This document shows positions 1-4,958 of a stretch of 5,133 nucleotides of DNA, piece after piece (position 1 is the first letter of the stretch; each line of letters opens with the position of its first letter). This stretch comes from Ignavibacteriaceae bacterium (GTDB lineage Bacteria; Bacteroidota; Ignavibacteria; Ignavibacteriales; Ignavibacteriaceae). The stretch spans positions 1 through 5,133 of the forward strand of contig JALHTS010000661.1 of the NCBI GenBank assembly GCA_022865965.1. The letters run 5' to 3'. The position numbers and the translations under genes were made by a program. Under the pieces are notes generated by a model, which was not told where the DNA came from, ran no database searches, and saw nothing but the letters and a program-made list of their open reading frames with translations.

Positions 1-1
1 A

Positions 2-226
2 AATTTAGTTTGGAAGGAATGTTACCGAGTTCTTCACAATGGTTGTCGTCTCTGTGTAAATATTGGCGACCAATTTGCACGTGCTGTTTATTATGGTCGG
101 TATAAAGTCATTCCTATTCGTGAAGAAATAATCAAATTCTGTGAGAACATTGGATTTGATTATATGGGAGCCATAATTTGGCAGAGAGCTAATACTATCA
201 ATAAAAAGGCAGTTGGCGGAAAATGA
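2..226 (+). CDS. DNA methyltransferase (N4/N6 class), 3' part, C-terminally short
   Basis: The frame is open from base 2 to a TGA at 224-226 and gives 74 residues; the 5' end lies outside the window. The translation resembles the middle of N-6 adenine/N-4 cytosine DNA methyltransferases of restriction-modification systems. It contains a W-x-E-x-YRVL-like segment (residues 4-11), then RLCVNIGDQ (16-24), a YGRYKVIPIREEIIKFC segment (31-47) and GFDYMGAIIWQ (51-61). From memory of the family, the IIWQ strand is normally followed by a glycine-rich segment, a PYPRNG-like stretch and about 80-100 more residues. Here the protein instead ends in an unrelated tail, NKKAVGGK. No other frame after base 226 restores the family sequence. 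The stop overlaps the next start as ATGA, so translation may be coupled. It is probably an inactive, 3'-truncated modification gene, although a circularly permuted enzyme cannot be excluded without its N-terminus. Recognition sequence unknown. Confidence 0.5.
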   Translation, partial: NLVWKECYRVLHNGCRLCVNIGDQFARAVYYGRYKVIPIREEIIKFCENIGFDYMGAIIWQRANTINKKAVGGK

Positions 227-1311
227 GAGAGAGTTTAGTTCAATGGACTTTGCTTAAAAACTTAGATTTTTTATCTAAACAACTCGATTTCAAAATTTCT
301 TCAAAAAGTGGTCAAGAAATAACTACTGATTTCGGGAGAATTGATTTTATTCTTGAAAACCAAAAGAAAAATCAACTAATTGTAGAATTAGAAACATTAC
401 TTGATGCAAGAAATAAAAGGGAGTATTGCTTCAATCAAGTATTAAATTATAAAAATGTTAGCTATTCAGATAAAACGGATTATTGCATTTTATATGCAGA
501 CGAAACAAACCAGAAAGCAAAGTCTATAATTAGTGATTTTGGAAAAGCGAATGAAATATTAATAAAAACATATTCAATTAATGAAGTAAAGAAATTATAT
601 ACTTCAACAGTAGAAAGGTTAAGCTTAAGCTTTGGTTTGTCACTTCCAAAACCTGCTAACTATACGATTTGTTTCTTGCGATGGCTAAATAAAATCCTAA
701 AGCCATATCGAGATTTTGGCAAAAGTATTTTGGATGAAAAAGAATTGGCCTATTATTTTACTTCTGCAAATACTACAAATTTTAGATGTTATTTGCGGCT
801 CGCATTAGATTTTGAAATGATTGTTCAGAATAAGGATTGTTACTCAATTTCAAATGATGGATTAGAATATATTCAAAACTATAATCCAAATATCGACGTT
901 GCTTCAAACTTATCTTCTGTAGATTTAACAAATGAGCAAAAGAAAATTTTATTAAGAGTAATAACAAACGGAAATTGGACGGCTCATAAAGTAAACATTT
1001 ATTGGTTTTTAAGATTTTTAGAGATTACAAATGGTGAGTGGCTTCCAAACATTAAGAATTTTGAAAAGCATAAACTTGACATAGTTAACGGGCTTTTTAA
1101 TGTTAGTTATCGTTCGCGTACTATGTACGAATTTTTAAACTTCGCTTGTAATTGGTGCATGGAATTAGGTTTGGTTGATAGAATTAAATCCAATACAAAC
1201 TACGATAGGATATATTTAACACCTCTTGGTATTGAAATCAATAATGTTTTCAGTTTGGACTTACAATTAAAGAAAAACAGATTAAATCTTAATTTTAAAT
1301 ATTTGGACTAA
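223..1311 (+). CDS. Predicted PD-(D/E)XK-like nuclease with winged-helix-like C-terminal part
   Basis: A 362-residue protein that I do not recognise as a named enzyme. Residues 38-57 read GRIDFIL, a short spacer, then LIVELET. This is the layout of a PD-(D/E)XK nuclease core (Asp41; Glu55-x-Glu57), with Glu where the usual Lys sits. BamHI is a known precedent for E-x-E. A helix with an FNQVLNY motif (70-76) follows, as in many such nucleases. Residues 168-216 (DEKELAYYFTS through DCYSISNDGLEYI) and 300-339 (MYEFLNFACNWCMELGLVDRI through YLTPLGIEI) each look like a winged helix suited to DNA binding. The ATG overlaps the TGA of the methyltransferase (ATGA), so the pair reads as one operon. The gene is visibly richer in A+T than its flanks: sampled 60-base lines are about 18-35% G+C, against 37-40% in the preceding fragment. 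That suggests separate origin. A restriction endonuclease or other defence nuclease is the best guess. Confidence 0.55.
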   Translation: MRESLVQWTLLKNLDFLSKQLDFKISSKSGQEITTDFGRIDFILENQKKNQLIVELETLLDARNKREYCFNQVLNYKNVSYSDKTDYCILYADETNQKAKSIISDFGKANEILIKTYSINEVKKLYTSTVERLSLSFGLSLPKPANYTICFLRWLNKILKPYRDFGKSILDEKELAYYFTSANTTNFRCYLRLALDFEMIVQNKDCYSISNDGLEYIQNYNPNIDVASNLSSVDLTNEQKKILLRVITNGNWTAHKVNIYWFLRFLEITNGEWLPNIKNFEKHKLDIVNGLFNVSYRSRTMYEFLNFACNWCMELGLVDRIKSNTNYDRIYLTPLGIEINNVFSLDLQLKKNRLNLNFKYLD

Positions 1312-1320
1312 CGTGATCTT

Positions 1321-1327
1321 AAAGGGA
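1321..1327 (+). promoter_or_regulatory. Ribosome binding site of the 93-residue gene
   Basis: AAAGGGA lies 7 bases before the ATG at 1335. It is one of the few purine-rich Shine-Dalgarno-like boxes in the window and supports that start codon. Confidence 0.45.
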
Positions 1328-1334
1328 AATAAAA

Positions 1335-1616
1335 ATGAGTTATATTCAAATAGACAACTTTAATGGAAGTATAAACATTATTTGTAATGATGATGGTTCT
1401 GGGGCACCTTTGATCTTTGAGACACTAGAAGAAGCTGAAGTGACTTTAGCCGAAAATTGTCAAGATGGGATTATTGTGCCTTTGGCAGATAGTATTGACC
1501 TATTAAGAAGAATAACCAACCTATTTAATTCTGGGAAACTTTTTATCGAAGAAGAAACAGCGGAAGATAGAAAGAACTTTTCTCAACTTAAAAAGGATTT
1601 GAATGAATTATTCTAA
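1335..1616 (+). CDS. Hypothetical small acidic protein
   Basis: A 93-residue protein of no family I can name. The start is supported by an AAAGGGA box seven bases upstream and by its position 23 bases after the nuclease stop. The N-terminal half looks like a compact alpha/beta fold: a beta-rich start (SYIQIDNFNGSINIICN), a glycine turn (DDGSGAPLIF), an acidic helix (ETLEEAEVTLAENC) and a strand (GIIVPL). The C-terminal half is predicted helical, strongly charged and net acidic (EEETAEDRKNF through KKDLNELF). There is no signal peptide, membrane segment, cysteine cluster or clear helix-turn-helix, so a controller-protein role is not supported. It lies between a predicted nuclease and an endonuclease remnant and may be a passenger of the inserted segment. 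Its last ten bases overlap the open frame of the next element in another frame. Expression is plausible; function unknown. Confidence 0.6.
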   Translation: MSYIQIDNFNGSINIICNDDGSGAPLIFETLEEAEVTLAENCQDGIIVPLADSIDLLRRITNLFNSGKLFIEEETAEDRKNFSQLKKDLNELF

Positions 1617-2224
1617 ATAAAGCTCATAGCATTAGTTCAAATTCTGAACTTATCAGAACCTGTGCCCCCACAAAATATGAGGAATGGGAAGAATTCTATT
1701 TTACTAAAGCCAAACAAAAGAAAAAAGATGGTATAAACATAACACGTGAATACATTGCTGGGCTTGGTCAAACACTTTATATAAAGTTATCAGAGGTTGT
1801 CCAAAACGAATTAGTATCAATTACAGAAGACGAATGCATTGATTATGCTTACAATCTTGTTCTAAATAGAACTTATGAAGGTTACAGAACAGAAATTGAA
1901 ACAATTTATGGGCAGTTAGAAGGTGCAGTAGAAAAGAAAATTGAACCAGCTCCTGACAATTGGGACAGAACATACAGTGTGGACTTCTTCATAAAAATCG
2001 GAGAAAAATTTATAGGTATTCAAATAAAACCAATTGCATCAGGACAAGCACTAAACCAATACCAGTGGATAGAGATGCACAAGGTTAATCACGCTAAGTT
2101 TGAACAAGAGTTTGGAGGTAAAGTATTTTTCGTTTACTCAACAAAAAGCTCGACAGGGAAAAAGAAAATTTATAACACTGAAGTGATAGAACAGATAAGA
2201 ACTGAAATTGAACGACTATCTTGA
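1607..2224 (+). pseudogene. MjaI-like type II restriction endonuclease, 5'-truncated
   Basis: The frame is open from just after a TGA (1604-1606) to the TGA at 2222-2224, 205 residues. There is no ATG, GTG, TTG or CTG in its first 124 codons; the first possible start is GTG at 1979, inside the catalytic core. The translation resembles MjaI-family restriction endonucleases as I remember them: KYEEWEEFY (23-31), ECIDYAYNLVLNRTYEGYRTE (76-96), ETIYGQLE (98-105), NWDRTYSVDFFI (118-129) and FIGIQIKPI (135-143). Then come WIEMHKVNHAKFEQEFGGKVFF-type residues near 154-175. Asp126 and Gln139-x-Lys141 fit a PD-(D/E)XK centre, with Glu97 a possible further ligand. The core and C-terminus look intact while the N-terminal region is missing, so this is probably a decapitated relic. 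It may have been the partner of the truncated methyltransferase at the start of the window. Family name moderately sure; truncation strongly supported. Confidence 0.6.
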
Positions 2225-2275
2225 CAACTAAGAAGATCCACAACCGGCACATGCCAAGCCCCAAACCGTTAATTC
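2221..2275 (+). other. Possible attC-like cassette boundary 1 (degenerate)
   Basis: TTGACAAC (2221-2228) begins one base before the endonuclease stop codon. About 40 bases later comes CCAAACCGTTAATT (2261-2274). The ACCGTT end resembles the ends of the elements near 2690 (GACGTT) and 4950 (GACCGTT). A small palindrome, GGCA-CA-TGCC, lies at 2246-2255. The AAC...GTT outer layout is that of integron cassette recombination sites, but pairing between the two arms is weak. The proposed G/TT joint (2268/2269) falls exactly at the end of the reversed threonine-synthase-like relic, whose stop codon is complementary to 2269-2271. Confidence 0.3.
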
Positions 2276-2478
2276 CCTCCTAATTTTCTTAACGATTCTA
2301 TATCCTTCAACCCGTTACCTGTAATTAGTAATAGATTTCTATCGGATGAATTGAGCTTATCAGCAGATAATAGTTCTTTATAAGCTGCATAAACGGAAGC
2401 CGAAGAAGGTTTGCACAATATTCTTGTTTGTTTTATAAATTCTTTTTGCGCAGATAATATTTCTTTATCGATTACCTG
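2269..2478 (-). pseudogene. Threonine-synthase-like PLP enzyme, C-terminal remnant
   Basis: The minus-strand frame reading down to a TAA complementary to 2269-2271 gives about 70 residues. They look like the C-terminus of a fold-type II pyridoxal-phosphate enzyme of the threonine synthase group: DKEILSAQKEF, then CKPSSASVYAAYKELL, then LLLITGNGLKDIESL. The TGNGLKD motif and the preceding P-S-S-A-S phosphate-side segment are characteristic. In the intact family the enzyme converts O-phosphohomoserine to threonine, or does related beta/gamma replacement chemistry. The remaining roughly 80% of such a protein, including the PLP-binding lysine domain, is absent. Reading further upstream, the same frame runs without a break into an unrelated recombinase remnant, so this is a fused fragment and not a window-edge partial. 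It cannot be functional as an enzyme. Confidence 0.6.
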
Positions 2479-2609
2479 TTTTACTTTTAATCTTTCGACC
2501 TATTCTAAAAACGATTTCAGACAGCCCATTAATTTTTTATAGTTTGCTCAGAATAATATTCAATTCTAATCTGTTTGTTGAATTTTTCAACTATTTCTTG
2601 CTTCTTCAT
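2479..2609 (-). pseudogene. Tyrosine recombinase N-terminal remnant (frameshift and nonsense)
   Basis: A minus-strand ATG (complement of 2607-2609) opens MKKQEIVEKFNKQIRIEYY followed by SEQTIKN and then a stop (2529-2531). Shifting frame at that point continues as MGCLKSFLE, a TAG (2500-2502), and VERLKVKQ. Joined, these make the N-terminal SAM-like core-binding domain of a phage/integron-type integrase, with the typical YSxxTIKNYxxxLKxFLEW pattern. The Tyr codon before Met has lost one base, and the Trp codon TGG has become TAG. The catalytic domain (R...HxxR...Y) is missing, because the frame runs straight into the threonine-synthase-like remnant near 2475-2485. The relic points left, away from the cassette starting at 2691. 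That is the orientation of an integron integrase relative to its cassettes, but the fragment is too short to tell IntI from Xer-like or phage enzymes. Non-functional. Confidence 0.55.
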
Positions 2610-2645
2610 ATATACTAAACTAAATTTCGTAATAAATGAACAAGA

Positions 2646-2698
2646 ATATAACATTTAAGACCCACTATACGCAATACGTATAGCGAGACGTTATACAA
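2646..2698 (+). other. attC-like cassette boundary 2 with hairpin
   Basis: ATATAAC (2646-2652) and GTTATAC (2690-2696) are reverse complements at six of seven positions and form the outer arms. Between them lies a perfect inverted repeat, CTATACG (2665-2671) and CGTATAG (2677-2683), around a 5-base loop. The layout (AAC-ended left box, inner stem, GTT-started right box, about 50 bases) matches folded recombination sites of integron cassettes. The GTTATACAA at 2690-2698 is also the exact complement of the left box of the site near 4905. It lies about 40 bases before the dehydrogenase gene. No convincing promoter or terminator is seen here. Confidence 0.4.
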
Positions 2699-2734
2699 CA
2701 TAAAGAAAATATTATGGATCTGTAAATCAAAAAA

Positions 2735-3892
2735 ATGGAAATCAGCAATATGACACAACTCTTAACAGTCGGCGTGATTGGAAAATCACTAAAAGAAAAC
2801 GAAAAACGAGTAGCCATTCATCCGGAACATATAAAACGCATTCCAAAGGGATTACGAAAACAAATCACTTTTGAAGAAGGTTATGGATTGAGATTTGGCA
2901 TGGATGATAACACTTTAGCCAAACTTACATCAGGGCGAGTTGCTTCCAGAGAAGAAATACTGAAAGGTTTTGATTGTGTGCTAATACCCAAACCTTTGGC
3001 AAAAGATTTGTCTCAGGTACGAGCAGGTGCAATTGTCTGGGGTTGGCCGCATTGTGTACAACAGAAAGAAATGACGCAAGTATCAATTGAAAGAAAATTA
3101 ACCCTTATTGCCTGGGAAGAAATGTTTACATGGAGCCGAACAGGTGATAAAAATATGCATATTTTTTATAAAAACAATGAAATAGCAGGCTATGCCAGTG
3201 TAAATCATGCGATAAGTCTTATCGGAGTTGTCGGGAATTATGGAAAACCCCGAAAAGCAGTGGTACTCAGTTTTGGATCGGTGAGTCGAGGGGCAGTATA
3301 TGCATTGCAAGGTCAAGGATCTCGAGATATCACGGTCTACACCTGTCGTGCATCAACAAATGTGAGTGATCAATTGCCTGCAATATCGTTTAAACAAATG
3401 AAGAATGACGATTCAGGAAATTTGCTTGCAGTTGAATCTGACGGCAGTACTCGCCCATTTGCAGAAGCATTATCAGATGTGCAAATAATTGTTAATGGAA
3501 CCCTTCAAGATGTTGACCATCCAAAAATGTTTGTACCTGAAGATGAGGCTGATAAATTGATGAAAGGCACTCTTATTATTGATATAAGCTGTGATGAAGG
3601 AATGGGTTTTTGGTGTGCCAAACCAACATCCTTTGAATACCCAATGTTTGAAGTGGCGAATAAATTTTATTATTCAGTGGATCACAGTCCAAGTTATTAT
3701 TGGAATTCTGCCTCATGGGAAATTTCAGAAGCATTACTTCCATTTTTACCCATAGTTATTGTGGGACCAAATAAATGGGAAAAGAACAAAACCATTTCAA
3801 AAGCAATAGAAATATGCAATGGAGTAATTCAAAATCCGAAAATTCTTTCATTCCAAAATCGAGAGAAAGAATATCCACACCAATTTCGTTAA
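2735..3892 (+). CDS. N5-(carboxyethyl)ornithine synthase / alanine dehydrogenase family protein
   Basis: A 385-residue NAD(P)H-dependent amino-acid dehydrogenase of the alanine dehydrogenase/PNT group. It is closest in my memory to proteins annotated N5-(carboxyethyl)ornithine synthase, which reductively condense pyruvate with ornithine. The N-terminal domain carries VGVIGKSLKENEKRVAIHPEH (residues 12-32), a conserved family opening. A FYKNNEIAGYASVNHAI segment spans 144-160. The Rossmann segment VVLSFGSVSRGAVYALQGQG (176-195) has GSVSRG as the dinucleotide loop. LSDVQIIVNGTLQD (246-259), ISCDEGMGF (284-292), VDHSPSYYWNSASWEIS (315-331) and the C-terminal IQNPKILSFQNR (365-376) follow in family order. 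Length is normal and no damage is seen. ATG 2750 (residue 6) is an alternative start; neither has a clear Shine-Dalgarno box. The protein is probably cytoplasmic. The true substrate could differ from ornithine. Part of its 3' end is repeated at 4851-4910. Confidence 0.85.
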   Translation: MEISNMTQLLTVGVIGKSLKENEKRVAIHPEHIKRIPKGLRKQITFEEGYGLRFGMDDNTLAKLTSGRVASREEILKGFDCVLIPKPLAKDLSQVRAGAIVWGWPHCVQQKEMTQVSIERKLTLIAWEEMFTWSRTGDKNMHIFYKNNEIAGYASVNHAISLIGVVGNYGKPRKAVVLSFGSVSRGAVYALQGQGSRDITVYTCRASTNVSDQLPAISFKQMKNDDSGNLLAVESDGSTRPFAEALSDVQIIVNGTLQDVDHPKMFVPEDEADKLMKGTLIIDISCDEGMGFWCAKPTSFEYPMFEVANKFYYSVDHSPSYYWNSASWEISEALLPFLPIVIVGPNKWEKNKTISKAIEICNGVIQNPKILSFQNREKEYPHQFR

Positions 3893-3928
3893 TGAATTTT
3901 ATTACAATGAAAATTACATCGTAAAACA
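3869..3928 (+). repeat. Direct repeat copy A (dehydrogenase 3' end)
   Basis: This spans the last codons and the downstream flank of the dehydrogenase gene. It matches 4851-4910 at 52 of 60 positions by my count without gaps, with 33 of the first 34 identical. The end of copy A (ATCGTAAAACA) is a degraded version of the recombination-site left box preserved in copy B (TTGTATAACA). Confidence 0.85.
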
Positions 3929-3945
3929 TAGGTTTTAAATAATAG

Positions 3946-4005
3946 ATGATTAAGAAAACTTGTAAAACGAGAAAAGACATGGAAAAATTCAGGGGATATT
4001 TATAA
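3946..4005 (+). CDS. Possible 19-residue leader peptide coupled to the methyltransferase gene
   Basis: A short frame MIKKTCKTRKDMEKFRGYL ends with a TAA whose last base is the A of the methyltransferase ATG (TAATG). An internal ATG at 3979 would give MEKFRGYL. The TAATG overlap is the usual arrangement for translational coupling, and the frame is basic and lysine-rich. Such a short frame in A+T-rich DNA may be chance. It could also be a remnant of an older N-terminal extension. Confidence 0.22.
   Translation: MIKKTCKTRKDMEKFRGYL
3991..3995 (+). promoter_or_regulatory. Shine-Dalgarno-like box of the SAM methyltransferase
   Basis: AGGGG is nine bases before ATG 4005 and is the strongest ribosome binding site in the window. 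It fixes the start of the methyltransferase. It lies inside the short upstream frame ending TAATG, so passage of ribosomes through that frame could affect access to it. Confidence 0.5.
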
Positions 4006-4826
4006 TGGGCATAATAATTAATAAAGAACTTAACAGATTACGAACAATAATCGAAAGAAATAGAGTTGCATTTACTGATGTGGCTAATATTCAACAGTTA
4101 CAAGTTGGATATGATGTTAGGGCAGACAATTATAGCAAAGAAAGCCAAAGCAGGCCGGATAAAGTACATCAGACTACTTCAATAGACAGGTTCTTTCTTG
4201 AAGAACTGAGAGGATTAATAAGCGGTAAAACAATTGCTTATTTAGATGCTGGCTGTGCAGATGGCAGAAGAACTAAGAGGTTTTCCAACGAACTGGGGGA
4301 TTTTTGCCAAATTGACAGACTTTGTGCAGTCGACTACTCAAGAGGAATGGTTGCGAAAGCTCAAGGAATTCTGGGTCATTCAAACGTTGCATGGGGAAAC
4401 ATTACTGATTTACCTTTTCAGGCTGAATTCAATGTAGTTACCTGTATGTATGGCGTTATTGGACATTTACCGGAGGATTTGATTCAACAAGCTATTAATA
4501 ATCTATCTCAGACTCTCGTAGATGGAGGCATTCTCTGCATAGATGTTCTTGGAAGAGATCAGAAATTTCTTAAACAATACCGTTATAACGAAGTCAATAG
4601 TAATCATGGGAAATATGTTGCATATTTTGTTAAAGTAGGAGGGAGTCCGTTAATGAATGGCAAAGACCAGCGAATAGTCTATACTATGCGGATGTTTACT
4701 CCGGGAGAAATAAAAATTTACGCTAAGAATGCAGGTCTTAGACCAGTAGTAGATAAAGAAATTTATCCGGTTGAAAGAGGGGTTGATGAAATGGAATATG
4801 CATTAGTACTTAAAAAAGAGTGCTAA
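4005..4826 (+). CDS. Class I SAM-dependent methyltransferase, substrate unknown
   Basis: A 273-residue cytoplasmic methyltransferase with the usual Rossmann signatures in order. YDVRADNY (36-43) is a typical lead-in. YLDAGCADGRRTKRF (79-93) is motif I with the SAM-binding glycine loop. LCAVDYSRGMVAKA (106-119) carries the acidic residue expected to bind the ribose (Asp110). VAWGNITDLPF (118-128 region) precedes FNVVTCMYGVIGHL (132-145), the post-motif strand. LVDGGILCIDVLG (161-173) matches the 'L.pGG.l.id' strand. A C-terminal part with FTPGEIKIYAKNAGLRPV (221-238) is typical of small-molecule methyltransferases. The 34-residue helical N-terminus before the core is unusual and unassigned. 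The AGGGG box and TAATG overlap support the start. The gene lies between two copies of the 3' end of the upstream dehydrogenase gene and shares its strand. It may methylate a product of that enzyme, but nothing in the sequence shows this. Confidence 0.8.
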   Translation: MGIIINKELNRLRTIIERNRVAFTDVANIQQLQVGYDVRADNYSKESQSRPDKVHQTTSIDRFFLEELRGLISGKTIAYLDAGCADGRRTKRFSNELGDFCQIDRLCAVDYSRGMVAKAQGILGHSNVAWGNITDLPFQAEFNVVTCMYGVIGHLPEDLIQQAINNLSQTLVDGGILCIDVLGRDQKFLKQYRYNEVNSNHGKYVAYFVKVGGSPLMNGKDQRIVYTMRMFTPGEIKIYAKNAGLRPVVDKEIYPVERGVDEMEYALVLKKEC

Positions 4827-4850
4827 CAAATCTATTTGTTTGCTTCGATA

Positions 4851-4910
4851 GAATATCCATACCAATTTCGTTAATGAATTTTATGACAAGAAATTTTACA
4901 TTGTATAACA
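4851..4910 (+). repeat. Direct repeat copy B (orphan dehydrogenase 3' end)
   Basis: Matches 3869-3928 at 52 of 60 positions. Read in the same frame, it encodes EYPYQFR and a stop, against EYPHQFR and a stop at the end of the intact dehydrogenase. It is therefore the tail of a second copy of that gene with no body in front of it. The matching ends near 4846, about 20 bases after the methyltransferase stop. It runs directly into the hairpin-bearing site at 4901-4958. Confidence 0.8.
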
Positions 4911-4958
4911 CTGTGTATAGCGCATTAAAACGCGCCATACACCAAGACCGTTGCCAGC
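4901..4958 (+). other. attC-like cassette boundary 3 with strong hairpin
   Basis: The left box TTGTATAAC (4901-4909) is followed by an 11-base stem, GTGTATAGCGC (4913-4923) and GCGCCATACAC (4932-4942). The stem has one A/C mismatch and an 8-base loop. Then comes CAAGACCGTTGCCAGC ending near 4958. The outer AAC...GTT layout and inner stem fit an integron cassette recombination site. The left box is the perfect complement of 2690-2698, as expected if the cassette begins at 2691. No T-run follows the stem, so an ordinary intrinsic terminator is less likely. Confidence 0.5.

Larger units (their letters stand above)
2691..4950 (+). mobile_element. Putative integron-type gene cassette carrying two enzymes
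   Basis: In integron cassettes, the bases after the upstream G/TT joint are complementary to the left box of the cassette's own recombination site. Here the start (GTTATACAA at 2690-2698) is the exact reverse complement of TTGTATAAC at 4901-4909, and a hairpin and CCGTT follow at 4913-4952. The segment between would excise as one circle carrying the carboxyethylornithine-synthase-like gene and the SAM methyltransferase gene. Two genes and about 2.26 kb are long for a cassette. The duplicated dehydrogenase 3' end suggests the second gene was added later. No intact integrase is present in the window. Confidence 0.42.

Noticed and set aside
42..49. GTTGTCGT as the start joint of the cassette that ends at 2268
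   Set aside because: It matches the predicted GTTGTCAA only partly and lies inside conserved methyltransferase coding sequence, so chance is likelier.
1588..1616. Programmed -1 frameshift joining the 93-residue protein to the endonuclease frame
   Set aside because: The only A-rich run (near 1588-1596) would lead into the TGA at 1604-1606 in the new frame. The remaining overlap of ten bases has no slippery heptamer.
3098..3316. Minus-strand open frame opposite the dehydrogenase gene
   Set aside because: Shadow of a well-conserved gene on the other strand; its cysteine/histidine-rich product shows no family pattern.
4246..4437. Internal plus-strand frame within the methyltransferase gene
   Set aside because: It lies entirely inside the methyltransferase motifs in another frame, with no ribosome binding site or recognisable product.
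4825..4840. Perfect inverted repeat AACAAAT-CT-ATTTGTT at the methyltransferase stop as a terminator
   Set aside because: The stem is all A/T except one C/G pair and is not followed by a T-run, so it is too weak to call a terminator.
4913..4942. Intrinsic terminator from the 11-base stem
   Set aside because: The stem is strong but is followed by CAAGACCGTT and not by a T-run. The surrounding boxes fit a cassette site better.
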